This document shows, piece by piece, positions 51,368 through 60,178 of a stretch of 64,000 bases of DNA (position 1 is the first letter of the stretch; each line of letters opens with the position of its first letter). Under the pieces are notes generated by a model, which had not been told where the DNA came from, searched no databases, and was given only the letters and a program-made list of their open reading frames with translations. The DNA lies in contig NZ_JANQKD010000108.1 in assembly GCF_028281305.1 (NCBI RefSeq), forward strand, positions 62,001 to 126,000, in the 5' to 3' direction. Source of the stretch: Pelagibius sp. (lineage in GTDB: Bacteria; Pseudomonadota; Alphaproteobacteria; Kiloniellales; Kiloniellaceae). The translations under genes and the position numbers were made by a program.

Positions 51368-52108
51368 ATGGAGCTGACCGCCATGTTCGTGGCCGCCGCG
51401 CTGGTGCTGGCGGGCACCGTCAAGGGCGCGGTCGGCCTGGGGCTGCCGCCCATCGCTATGGGTTTCATGGTCCTCGTCATGCCGCCGGTGGAAGCTGCGG
51501 CCTTGCTCGTCATCCCGGCTTTTTTCACCAACGCCTGGCAGATGCTCATGGGCCCGCACCTGCGCGCTCTGCTGCGCCGCGTCTGGCCGCTTCTGGTCGG
51601 TGCCTTTCTGTGCACCTTGCTTGGGGCCGACTGGCTGACCGAGGAAAACGCGCGGATTGGCACCATCATCCTTGGGGTTGTTCTGGCGGCCTACGCGGCA
51701 AGCAGCCTGGTGTCGCTTCAGGTGACCATCGGCAAAGCTCAACAGGGGTGGTTCGGCGCCCTGGCCGGCGGGCTGACGGGCCTTGTCACCGCCGCCACCG
51801 GGGTCTCGTCCATGCCCATGGTGCCCTACATGCAGGCCATCGGCCTGGAGAAGGACGAATTGATCCAGGCCATGGGCCTTTCGTTCACGGTGTCCAGCGT
51901 GGCACTGGCCATCAATCTGGCCTCGGTCCAGGCCCTCTCCTGGTCCCTGGGACCAGCGGTTGCCGGGGCGCTGGCGGCCGTGACTCTGGGCCTGTGGCTC
52001 GGCCAGATCGTCCGCCGGCGGCTCAACCCGGCGACCTTCCGCACTTTGTTCCTGATTGTTCTGCTGGTGCTGGGCCTCTATCTCGCTCTGCGGTCCCTGC
52101 TCGCGTGA
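51368..52108 (+). CDS. TauE/SafE family sulfite exporter-like permease
   Basis: A 246-residue inner-membrane protein with about seven to eight hydrophobic helices and two related halves: ALVLAGTVKGAVGLGLPPIA and ALAGGLTGLVTAATGVSSMP, the TauE/SafE repeat motif. It exports sulfite or small organic sulfonates in characterised relatives. AGGATG-type start at 51368 with a purine-rich ribosome site. Convergent with recX. Confidence 0.87.
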   Translation: MELTAMFVAAALVLAGTVKGAVGLGLPPIAMGFMVLVMPPVEAAALLVIPAFFTNAWQMLMGPHLRALLRRVWPLLVGAFLCTLLGADWLTEENARIGTIILGVVLAAYAASSLVSLQVTIGKAQQGWFGALAGGLTGLVTAATGVSSMPMVPYMQAIGLEKDELIQAMGLSFTVSSVALAINLASVQALSWSLGPAVAGALAAVTLGLWLGQIVRRRLNPATFRTLFLIVLLVLGLYLALRSLLA

Positions 52109-52118
52109 CGACCCTTTC

Positions 52119-52739
52119 CTAACGGGGGCCGGCCTCGGTCAGCAGGGTTGCCGGGTCCTCGCAGTCGATGACGCGCCGGGCGGTGTCGTAGTCGAAGCCC
52201 TGGCGCCCGAGGGCGGCGAGGTCCCGCTCGCGCCGTTCGGCTCGTGCTTCGCTGCGGAAGGGCCCGAGGCGCCGCCGCCGGGCGTAGGTCACGGCCGCCG
52301 TCAGGTCCGTGCCGACCTCGTCTTCATCCGCCTCGGTCAGGGTGGTCTCGATCAGGTCCTGGGAGAGGCCCTTGGCGGCGAGGCGGGCCCGCACCATGGC
52401 CAGGGAGCACCCTCTGGCGCGCAGGCTGCGCAGGCGCTCGCGGGCGAAGCGGGCATCGTCCAACACCCCGGCAGCGGTGAGGCGTTGTATCAGCCGCTCC
52501 ACCGCGGCCGCGCCTTCGGCTGCATCGGTGCCGTGCACCCGCGACGACAGTGTGACCTTGGCCAGCAGCAGACGCCGCAAGTGTCCGGAGGCCGCGTCGT
52601 AGCGGTCGAGATAGCGCAGTGCCGCCCGTTCCAGCGCTTCGGGGCTGGCTTTCAGCGGCTGGCGCCGACGCTTGCGCCGCGCCCCCTTCGCCTCGTCTTC
52701 AGGACGTTCACGGCCCTGGCTGCTTCCCGTTTCGCTCAC
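52119..52739 (-). CDS. recX: Regulatory protein RecX
   Basis: A 206-residue protein with RecX three-helix modules: ALRYLDRYDAASGHLRRLLLAKV, VERLIQRLTAAGVLDDARFARERLRSLRARGCSLAMVRARLAAKGL and the C-terminal GRQGFDYDTARRVI. It modulates RecA filaments; recA is not in the window. Starts at a GTG (52739). Divergent from the ABC-2 permease genes. Confidence 0.85.
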   Translation of the reverse strand: MSETGSSQGRERPEDEAKGARRKRRRQPLKASPEALERAALRYLDRYDAASGHLRRLLLAKVTLSSRVHGTDAAEGAAAVERLIQRLTAAGVLDDARFARERLRSLRARGCSLAMVRARLAAKGLSQDLIETTLTEADEDEVGTDLTAAVTYARRRRLGPFRSEARAERRERDLAALGRQGFDYDTARRVIDCEDPATLLTEAGPR

Positions 52740-52820
52740 CTCGGCGTGCTCCCCGACTGGCGGAGCGCGCGCTCAGCGTGGCTTTCCGCGCCTTGCTTGC
52801 GCCCGCCGACGCCTGGGATT

Positions 52821-53648
52821 ATGTCATCCACCATGGAACATCACCCCGTCTCGCTCGCCGCCGCCTCCGTGCGCCGCATGGGGCCGGTCAACTGGCGCGG
52901 CCTGTGGACCCTCTACATGAAGGAAGTGCGCCGCTTCCTCAACGTTTTTACCCAGACGCTGCTGGCGCCGATGGTGACGACGCTGCTGTTTCTGGCGATT
53001 TTCACCCTGGCGCTGGGCGGTGGCGGCCGCCAGGTGGGCGGTGTCGACTTCGCGGTGTTTCTGGCGCCCGGCCTGATCATGATGGCGATGGTGCAGAACG
53101 CCTTTGCCAACACCTCCTCCTCGCTGGTGATCGCCAAGGTGCAGGGCAACATCGTCGACATCCTCATGCCGCCGCTGTCGCCGGGCGAGCTGACGCTGGG
53201 CATCGCCGCCGGCGGGGTCACCCGCGGGCTGATGGTGGGGCTGGCGGTGGGCCTGGGCATGTGGCTTTTCGTTCCCATCCCGATCCATGCGCCGCACTTC
53301 ATCGTCTATCACGCAGTCATGGCCTCGCTGATGCTGGCGCTGCTCGGCATGATCGGCGGCATCTGGTCCGAGAAGTTCGATCACATCGCGGCGGTGACCA
53401 ACTTCGTCATCACGCCGTTCTCATTCCTCTCCGGCACCTTCTATTCGATCGAGCGCCTGCCGCCGGTCTGGCAGACGGTGGCCCACTTCAATCCCTTCTT
53501 CTACATGATCGACGGCTTCCGCTACGGCTTCATCGGGCATGCGGACGGATCGCTCGCCATTGGCCTTGTGGTCATGGCACTGTTCAACGTCTTCCTCTGG
53601 ACGGTGACCCACCGGATGTTCGCCACCGGATATCGCCTGAAGCCGTGA
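52821..53648 (+). CDS. ABC-2 type permease 1
   Basis: A 275-residue ABC-2 permease with six hydrophobic helices. FLAPGLIMMAMVQNAFANTSSSLV and FITPFSFLSGTFYSIERLPPVWQ are family hallmarks. ATG at 52821 (another at 52833). Followed 24 bp downstream by a paralogous permease. Drug, lipid or polysaccharide export is possible. Confidence 0.88.
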   Translation: MSSTMEHHPVSLAAASVRRMGPVNWRGLWTLYMKEVRRFLNVFTQTLLAPMVTTLLFLAIFTLALGGGGRQVGGVDFAVFLAPGLIMMAMVQNAFANTSSSLVIAKVQGNIVDILMPPLSPGELTLGIAAGGVTRGLMVGLAVGLGMWLFVPIPIHAPHFIVYHAVMASLMLALLGMIGGIWSEKFDHIAAVTNFVITPFSFLSGTFYSIERLPPVWQTVAHFNPFFYMIDGFRYGFIGHADGSLAIGLVVMALFNVFLWTVTHRMFATGYRLKP

Positions 53649-53672
53649 GGGGCCGATGAACGCGAACGAGAC

Positions 53673-54512
53673 ATGAGTCTGCGCCAAACGGTTCCTCCGC
53701 GCGGCATGCTGGCGTTTCGCAGCTGGCGGCCGCTGCACTTCCGGCGTTTCAATGCGCGGGGTTTCTGGACCCACTACTATCACCGCGGCGTGCTGCGCTT
53801 TTACCGCTTCGGCCTGGAACTGCTGGTGGGTCCGCTGGTTTCCAGCCTGCTGTTCATTCTCGTCTTCGGCGTCGCCCAGAACGAGCACAGCACCATCGTA
53901 CCCGGTGTCGGCCTCATCGCCTTCATCGCGCCGGGGATCATCCTCTACGCCATCGCCCACACCGCTTTCCAGAATGCCGCGGCGATGCTGGTCTTCGAGA
54001 AGATGGAGGGCATGATCAGCGACGTGCAGATGGCACCGCTGAGCCCGCTGGAGCTGGTTGCCGGCTATGCCCTCTCGTCGGCGACCTGCGGGCTCTCAGT
54101 GGGTGTACTGCTTGGCATCGCGGCGGCGATCTTTGTGGATTTTTCATACTTCGATGCAAGCTTGGTGATCGGTTTCGCCTGCGCCACCGCCCTGTTCTTC
54201 GGTCTGCTGGGGACCGTGGTCGGGATCTGGGCCGAGCGCTGGGACCACTATTCCGCGGTGGAAGGCTTCCTCATAGCGCCTCTCGGCCTGCTGTCGGGGA
54301 CCTTCTTCTCGGTCGAACGCCTGCCGGAGGCCTTTAGAGAGTGGATCTATTACAACCCGGTCTTCTATGCCATCGACGGCTTCCGCGCCGGGCTCATCGG
54401 CTATGCGGAGTCTTCGCAGGCACTGGGGATCGGGCTGCTGCTCGGCCTCTCGGCCCTGCTGGCCCTGCTTGGTTGGCGGCTGTTCGCAATCGGCTACAAG
54501 ATCCGGCCCTGA
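53673..54512 (+). CDS. ABC-2 type permease 2
   Basis: A 279-residue ABC-2 permease, paralogue of the preceding one (FIAPGIILYAIAHTAFQNAAAMLV, APLGLLSGTFFSVERLPEAFRE). The two likely form a heterodimer. No cognate ATPase is found next to them. It lies 31 bp before the first TraB-family gene. Confidence 0.88.
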   Translation: MSLRQTVPPRGMLAFRSWRPLHFRRFNARGFWTHYYHRGVLRFYRFGLELLVGPLVSSLLFILVFGVAQNEHSTIVPGVGLIAFIAPGIILYAIAHTAFQNAAAMLVFEKMEGMISDVQMAPLSPLELVAGYALSSATCGLSVGVLLGIAAAIFVDFSYFDASLVIGFACATALFFGLLGTVVGIWAERWDHYSAVEGFLIAPLGLLSGTFFSVERLPEAFREWIYYNPVFYAIDGFRAGLIGYAESSQALGIGLLLGLSALLALLGWRLFAIGYKIRP

Positions 54513-54543
54513 CCGGGCCGCGGGCGACTCCGGAGGCCCTTTC

Positions 54544-55479
54544 ATGAAACGACTCCCGTTCCTCTTCGCGGGCCGGGTGGCCCTGCAGTTCGTGGCCTTT
54601 GTCCTGCTGGCGGCCGCGATGGCAGTATCGGCGGCGGTACCGGCGGCGGCCGATTCCACGAAGTACGCCGAGGGCATCTTCTGGAAGGTGCAGCGCGACG
54701 GCGGGCCAGCAAGCCACGTCCTGGGCACCCTGCATTCGACCGATCCGCGGCTGCGCGACCTGCCGGAGCAGATCCGCCAGCCCTTCATGGCGGCCCGCGA
54801 CGTGGTCTTCGAACTGCCGCAGGACCCGCAGGGCCAGGCCCGCCTGCAGCAGGCCATGGCCCTGCCCCAGGGGCGGCGCCTGGACGACATCCTGGGACCC
54901 GATCTCTTCGGCGCGGTGGCTGAGGTTGCCGCCCGCTACGGGTTTCAGCCCCAGATGCTGCGGCCCTTGAAGCCCTGGGCCCTGAGCACCTTCCTCATCT
55001 TTCCGCAAGCCGAGATGGCGCGCCTCGCACAGGGCGAGAAGGTGCTGGACGACTGGCTGCGCAGCGAGGCGCTGCGCCTGAACAAGGCGGTGCACGGCCT
55101 GGAAAGCTATGCAGAGCAGATCGCGATCTTCGACGACATGACCGAAGCGGAGCAGGTCGCCATGGTGAGCGAACTCGTGGCCGACAGCGGTCAACTGGAA
55201 GCCACCTTCAACGCCATGCTGAACGACTATTTGAAGGGGCAGGTCGGCGCCATCATGGCGCAGCTCAACGATCTCGAAGGGGTCAGCGACCCGGAGGCGG
55301 CGCGGCGCTTTCAGCAGCGCCTGTTCTTCGACCGCAACATCACCATGGCCGCGCGGATGGAGCGCTTCCTGCAGCGCGGCGGCGCTTTCGTCGCCATCGG
55401 CGCCGGCCATCTGCCCGGCGAGGCCGGGGTGCTCGATCTCCTGGAACGGCAGGGCTACCGCATCACGCGGGTCTATTAG
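54544..55479 (+). CDS. TraB/GumN-family exported protein 1
   Basis: A 311-residue protein with a signal peptide (residues 1-36). The TraB/GumN hallmark GxxH appears twice: SHVLGTLHSTDPRLRDLP near the N-terminus and FVAIGAGHLPGEAGVLDLLERQGYRI at the C-terminus; relatives include TIKI metalloproteases, where these His residues bind metal. Ends in ITRVY. GGAGG is 8 bp before the ATG. First of four tandem paralogues. Confidence 0.86.
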   Translation: MKRLPFLFAGRVALQFVAFVLLAAAMAVSAAVPAAADSTKYAEGIFWKVQRDGGPASHVLGTLHSTDPRLRDLPEQIRQPFMAARDVVFELPQDPQGQARLQQAMALPQGRRLDDILGPDLFGAVAEVAARYGFQPQMLRPLKPWALSTFLIFPQAEMARLAQGEKVLDDWLRSEALRLNKAVHGLESYAEQIAIFDDMTEAEQVAMVSELVADSGQLEATFNAMLNDYLKGQVGAIMAQLNDLEGVSDPEAARRFQQRLFFDRNITMAARMERFLQRGGAFVAIGAGHLPGEAGVLDLLERQGYRITRVY

Positions 55480-55606
55480 GACGGCGTGTCCTCCTCCGGT
55501 TTGCCGAAATCTTAAGACATCCCGGCCAGACTGACGCACAACCGGCGATTGACCCCCTCGCTGGGCGGGCCGGCCCTGGACGCAACGCCAACCCCGGGAT
55601 GCCGTC

Positions 55607-56551
55607 ATGACTGCGCTGCGCAAGCGCCTCCGCTTCAACCCGCTCCTGCGCCCAAGCCTGGGCTTTGCCCTCCTTGCCGTCTTTTTGTTGCTGTGGCCCG
55701 GCTTTGCCGCCGCGGTGGACCCGCATGCCGTCCGCCACGGCGAAGGCCGGCTGTGGCGGGTCGAGCGCAGCGGCGCGCCGGCCAGCCACATCATGGGCAC
55801 CATCCATATCGCCGATCCGCGGGTGCGCGATCTGCCGCGCCCGATCCTGCGGGCCTTCAAGTCCTCCCGGCGCGCCGCCTTCGAGCTGCTGGTGGGCCCC
55901 GCGGAGCGCCAGGAGATCACCACCAGCAGGCGGCTGCCGCAGGGGCGTTCGCTGGCTGCTGTGCTGGGCCGGGAGACCTATGAGAAGGCCGTGAAACATG
56001 CGCAGCGCTATGGGCTGCCCGAGGACGCCATCGAGGGTCTCAGGCCCTCCTCCCTGGCGTTCCTGTTCCAGATCTCGCCGGAGGAGTTCCGCCGCCAGAT
56101 GGACGGCGACCTGGTGCTGGATGCCTGGCTGATCCAGTACGCCTACGATCTGGGGATGCAGGTGGTCGCCCTGGAGCACATCGAAGAGCAGCTCTCTCTT
56201 CTGACCGACACCTCCCTGGAGGAGGAGGCGGAGATGCTGCGCCAGGTCCTCGTGAAGCTGGAGGAGCGGCCCGGCGCGCGCAGCGAGCTCATCGACAGCT
56301 ACCTGGCCGGCAACATGTCGCCGGTTTACCAGCTGGTCGAGCGCATGGCGCGGGAGAACGCGGAGCCGGGCGCCCGGGCCTTCAAGGAGCAGTTCCTGGA
56401 TGCCCGCAACCGCACCATGGTGAACCGCATGATCCCGCTGCTGAAGCAGGGGCGCGCCTTCATCGCGGTCGGCGCCCTCCACATGCCTGGTGACGAGGGC
56501 ATTCTCCACCTCCTGGAACAGCAGGGATTCCGGGTGACGCGGGTCTATTAG
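55607..56551 (+). CDS. TraB/GumN-family exported protein 2
   Basis: A 314-residue paralogue with signal peptide (residues 1-36), SHIMGTIHIADPRVRDLP and FIAVGALHMPGDEGILHLLEQQGFRVTRVY. Conserved core LDAWLIQYAYDLGMQVVALEHIEEQ. Separated by 127 bp from copy 1. Predicted soluble periplasmic protein, perhaps a metal-dependent peptidase; activity unproven. Confidence 0.86.
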   Translation: MTALRKRLRFNPLLRPSLGFALLAVFLLLWPGFAAAVDPHAVRHGEGRLWRVERSGAPASHIMGTIHIADPRVRDLPRPILRAFKSSRRAAFELLVGPAERQEITTSRRLPQGRSLAAVLGRETYEKAVKHAQRYGLPEDAIEGLRPSSLAFLFQISPEEFRRQMDGDLVLDAWLIQYAYDLGMQVVALEHIEEQLSLLTDTSLEEEAEMLRQVLVKLEERPGARSELIDSYLAGNMSPVYQLVERMARENAEPGARAFKEQFLDARNRTMVNRMIPLLKQGRAFIAVGALHMPGDEGILHLLEQQGFRVTRVY

Positions 56552-56697
56552 CCCCTTCTGTCGGTCCTCGGCCGACGATGATGTGCGGTTGAGTTGTCAA
56601 GCTTCCTTTTTCGCCTCGAAGGTGCAAAGCTCTCGGCCGAGCGGTTGTCTCCACGCCGGACAGTCGTCTTCGCAGTGCACTGTCGAGGGGTTGGTCC

Positions 56698-57648
56698 ATG
56701 CGATTCGCAGAGTTCTTTTCGTCGCGCCTGAGCACCCTTTGGGTTGCGCTGGTTGTTGTTCTGGCCGTTGCCGCCTGTGCGCCGCGCGAGCCCATACCGC
56801 TGCCCGAACGCCCGAGCATACCCTTCGGCGAGGGGCGCATCTGGAAGGTGGAAGGCGACGACACTGCGCCCAGCTACGTCTTTGGCACCTATCACATCTC
56901 CGACCCGCGGGTGCTCGATATTCCCGATGCGGCCGAGCGCGCCTTCAGGAACGCGGAGATCGCCGTGTTCGAATACAAGAAGGAGCGGGGCAAGGACCCG
57001 GACCCCATCGATAGAGACCTGACGAAGCTGCCTTCGGACATGACGCTGAAAGGGCTCGTCGGCGCCGGCACCTACGGCAGGCTGAAGTCCATCATGGAAA
57101 GCCGTGGGTACCGCCCGCGCAACGATGTGAAGCCCTGGGTGTTCTGGCGCTATCTCGGCGGCTACCGCGGAACCTTCTACACCACCGACGATGAGTCCGA
57201 TCCGACGAGGCCGGTGTTGGATGACTGGCTGCGGGAGCGGGCCTGGGACGCCGGCAAGCGGGTCGAAGGTTTTGAGACCTGGGAGGAGGGCTTCGCGAAG
57301 TTCAACACGATACCGATGGACATTCAGGTGGAGCTTCTCAGAGGCGCGGTCGAAAACTACTATAACCGCCGCGAAGGGGCGCCCACGGTGCAGTTCTATC
57401 TGGATGGCGATCTCGCGATGCTCCATGGGCTTTGGGAGGAGAGGATGAGCCGCTACTCTGCTGAGGCGGCTGAGACCTTGACGTTCCGGATCATCACCAA
57501 CCGCAACCGGATCATGGCTGATGGCATGGAGCCCCTGATGCGGGAAGCCTCCACCTTCGTCGCGGTCGGCGCCGGCCACCTCTCGGGGGAGGATGGGATC
57601 CTGCGCATGCTGGAGCGGCGGGGCTACCGCGTGACGCGTGTTCACTAG
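56698..57648 (+). CDS. TraB/GumN-family lipoprotein 3
   Basis: A 316-residue paralogue whose signal ends in a lipobox (LAVAAC, Cys near 27) rather than a signal-peptidase I site. SYVFGTYHISDPRVLDIP and FVAVGAGHLSGEDGILRMLERRGYRVTRVH are the metal motifs. After the lipobox it shares the linker APREPIPLPERP with copy 4, so copies 3 and 4 are the most recent pair. GAGGGG precedes the ATG. Confidence 0.86.
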   Translation: MRFAEFFSSRLSTLWVALVVVLAVAACAPREPIPLPERPSIPFGEGRIWKVEGDDTAPSYVFGTYHISDPRVLDIPDAAERAFRNAEIAVFEYKKERGKDPDPIDRDLTKLPSDMTLKGLVGAGTYGRLKSIMESRGYRPRNDVKPWVFWRYLGGYRGTFYTTDDESDPTRPVLDDWLRERAWDAGKRVEGFETWEEGFAKFNTIPMDIQVELLRGAVENYYNRREGAPTVQFYLDGDLAMLHGLWEERMSRYSAEAAETLTFRIITNRNRIMADGMEPLMREASTFVAVGAGHLSGEDGILRMLERRGYRVTRVH

Positions 57649-57670
57649 GCACCGAAGGGGAGGTCCGGAC

Positions 57671-58636
57671 ATGACGCGCAGGATTGCAAGGCTCTGGCCG
57701 GCGCAGGGGACGCGACTGCTTGTGCTGCTGATGCTGGCCTTTGCGGTTGCGGCCTGTACACCACCCGAGCCCATACCGCTGCCCGAGCGGCCTGACGTTC
57801 CCTTCGGCCAGGGCCGCATCTGGCAGATCGACCGCGAAGGGCTGGAGCCCAGCTACGCCTTCGGGACAATGCATGTCGACGACCGCCGCGTAATGGATCT
57901 GCCAGATGCGGTCGAGGCGGCCTTTGCGAAAGCGGAGATTGCCGCCTTCGAGCTCTTGAGGGAGGACGAGGACGCGGTCATCGACGAGCTCTACGAAACA
58001 GAGCGGCTCCGCCTCAGCGGCGACCAGGACCTGGAAGACCTGATCGGCCCTGTCAGCTTCGGGATCCTGCGCTGGCACCTGAATCAGCGTGAGCTGGCAC
58101 CGAACGCCGACATCAAACCCTGGGTCATGTGGCTCTATGTCGGTGGCGAGAACCTGGGGTATGTGGACTACGAGCGCCTTCAGCCCAGCGGTCACAACAT
58201 GATCCTCGACGACTGGCTGGAATCGCGCGCCCACGATGCGGGCAAGGAGGTTGTCGGCCTGGAATCTCCGCAGGAGCAGTTCGACATCTATGACAAGATG
58301 CCGCTTGAGCATCAGGCGAACCTCCTGAAACTGACGCTCGATCACTACTCCAAGCGCAAGGCGCAGGCGCCGAAGTTCCAGTTCTATCTCGACGGCGATC
58401 TGGCGATGTTCGTTGCGCTCTGGGACGACTACCTGAGCCGGCTGGACCCTGAGACCGCAGCGATCATCGACGACCGCCTGATCACCGACCGCAACCGGAT
58501 CATGGTCGAGCGCATGCTGCCGCTGATGCGCCGCGGGTCGACCTTCGTGGCCGTCGGTGCGGCGCACATGCCGGGGGAAGAAGGCATTCTGCGCCTGCTG
58601 GAAAAGCAGGGCTACACCATTACCCGCCTTCACTGA
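57671..58636 (+). CDS. TraB/GumN-family lipoprotein 4
   Basis: A 321-residue paralogue, predicted lipoprotein (AFAVAAC). SYAFGTMHVDDRRVMDLP and FVAVGAAHMPGEEGILRLLEKQGYTITRLH are the metal motifs; linker TPPEPIPLPERP as in copy 3. It follows copy 3 by 22 bp, with GGGGAGG before the ATG, and is likely co-transcribed with it. Confidence 0.87.
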   Translation: MTRRIARLWPAQGTRLLVLLMLAFAVAACTPPEPIPLPERPDVPFGQGRIWQIDREGLEPSYAFGTMHVDDRRVMDLPDAVEAAFAKAEIAAFELLREDEDAVIDELYETERLRLSGDQDLEDLIGPVSFGILRWHLNQRELAPNADIKPWVMWLYVGGENLGYVDYERLQPSGHNMILDDWLESRAHDAGKEVVGLESPQEQFDIYDKMPLEHQANLLKLTLDHYSKRKAQAPKFQFYLDGDLAMFVALWDDYLSRLDPETAAIIDDRLITDRNRIMVERMLPLMRRGSTFVAVGAAHMPGEEGILRLLEKQGYTITRLH

Positions 58637-58659
58637 GACCGGTACCGGGGCTGCGGCCT

Positions 58660-59097
58660 TCAGCGGCGGTCAGCCAGCCTCAGTTCCATGTCCTGGTGCG
58701 GAATGCCGGCATCCAGATAGCGCCCGCCCACAGGCGTGAAACCGAGCCGCTCGTAAAACCCCAGTGCCTGCGTTTGCGCGCCGAGTCTCACCACCGCGAG
58801 CGAGGCCTCGCCGGTGAGCGCATCGACGATGTAGCGGATGAGTTGCGCCCCCAGCCCCTGGCCGCGATAGGCGGTTGCGACGCAGACCCGTTGGATCTTC
58901 GCGAGATCGCCGGAGGTCTTCACCCGTGCCGCCGCCACGGCACGGCCGTCGTCCACGGCGAGGACGTGGCGGCAGACCGGATCGAGGCCGTCGATCTCCT
59001 CCTCTTCGCTGACGCCCTGCTCGTCCATAAAGACCTTGCGTCTGAGGTCCAGGCAGAGGGCGATCTCCGCCTCGCTTTCGACGAACCCGATCTGCAT
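58660..59097 (-). CDS. GNAT-family N-acetyltransferase (ElaA-like)
   Basis: A 145-residue acetyltransferase. KIQRVCVATAYRGQGLGAQLIRYIV contains the acetyl-CoA loop (R-G-Q-G-L-G); CLDLRRKVFMDEQGVSEEEEIDGLD is the N-terminal block typical of the ElaA/YjcF-like group, and LGFYERLGFTPVGGRYLDAGIPHQDMEL ends the domain. The substrate is unknown. Convergent with TraB copy 4. Confidence 0.88.
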   Translation of the reverse strand: MQIGFVESEAEIALCLDLRRKVFMDEQGVSEEEEIDGLDPVCRHVLAVDDGRAVAAARVKTSGDLAKIQRVCVATAYRGQGLGAQLIRYIVDALTGEASLAVVRLGAQTQALGFYERLGFTPVGGRYLDAGIPHQDMELRLADRR

Positions 59098-59167
59098 TCA
59101 ATTCCCCTGAGCCGCGTTCTGTTCGAACGGCAGGGCTAGCACAGTTTTGCCCGTCTCGTCCGCCCCC

Positions 59168-60082
59168 TCAGCGCCGGTCGGCCTGGGCGGTTTCGATGAT
59201 CCAGTCGCGCACCGCCTCGGCCTGGGCGGGAAGCTCCGCCTCGCGCGACCAGATGAGGTGAAAGGCGGCGGCGGTCTGCCAGCACCAGGGGCCAACCTGG
59301 ACCAGCAGGTCCTGGTGCAGCAGACCCGCGACGACATGGCGCCAGCCGAGTGCGATCCCCTCTCCGGCCATGGCCGCCTGCAGCACCAGCGCATAGTCGT
59401 TGAGACGCAGGCCGCCACCGCGGTCGCTGTAGTCGCCGCTTAAGGCCGTAAACCACTCGCGCCAGCCCGGCCGCGGGCGGAAGGGCTCTTCCAGATGGAT
59501 CAGTTGCTGGGCCGCCAGATCGCCCAGGGTTGCAATCTCCGCCTGGGCGGCCGGCAAGCGCGGGCTGGCAACGGCGATCAGTTCCTCCTCGGCGATCTTC
59601 GCGGCGGCATAGCCGCGCCAGTTGCCGTCGCCTCGGCGCACCCCCAGGGTCACGCCCTCCTGGGCCAGGTCCAGGTCCTTGTCCGTGGTCTGCAGGCGCA
59701 GGTCGATGCCCGGATGCTGACGGTGGAAGTCCGCCAGGCGCGGCACCATCCAGTGGTTGGCGAAGGCGGTGGACACGGAGAGGGTCACATGGCTCTGCCG
59801 GCCCTGGCGCCGCAGCAGGCGGGCCGTTTCCAGGATCAGGCCGAGACCGGCGGAGACGTCGGCAAACAGCATCTCGCCGGCCTGGGTCAGGCTGACAGAC
59901 CGGTGACCGCGGGCGAAGAGCCGCACGCCGAGGGCCTGCTCGAGCTGGCGCACTGCCAGGCTGACTGCCGGCTGGGACACGTTCAGCTCTTCGGCAGCCC
60001 GCGTGAAGGAGCGGTGCCGCGCGGCCACCTCGAAGACTCTGAGGTGATGCAGCGAATGCACCAGGTCCTGAACTTCATCCAT
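59168..60082 (-). CDS. LysR-family regulator (GcvA-like)
   Basis: A 304-residue LysR-type regulator: N-terminal winged HTH (SLHHLRVFEVAARHRSFTRAAEELNVSQPAVSLAVRQLEQALGVRLF) and a C-terminal substrate-binding domain. It is divergent from the MttB-like methyltransferase gene with 96 bp between starts, the standard arrangement for a regulator of the adjacent catabolic operon. The inducer is unknown. Confidence 0.9.
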   Translation of the reverse strand: MDEVQDLVHSLHHLRVFEVAARHRSFTRAAEELNVSQPAVSLAVRQLEQALGVRLFARGHRSVSLTQAGEMLFADVSAGLGLILETARLLRRQGRQSHVTLSVSTAFANHWMVPRLADFHRQHPGIDLRLQTTDKDLDLAQEGVTLGVRRGDGNWRGYAAAKIAEEELIAVASPRLPAAQAEIATLGDLAAQQLIHLEEPFRPRPGWREWFTALSGDYSDRGGGLRLNDYALVLQAAMAGEGIALGWRHVVAGLLHQDLLVQVGPWCWQTAAAFHLIWSREAELPAQAEAVRDWIIETAQADRR

Positions 60083-60178
60083 AAGTGTAGTTTATGCAAT
60101 GGCTCAGCTTTTTTGAAGGTCACAGCGCCGGAAACATCGCTTATTTCAGATTGTCCGTCTTCAGTGGGGCTGAAATCA

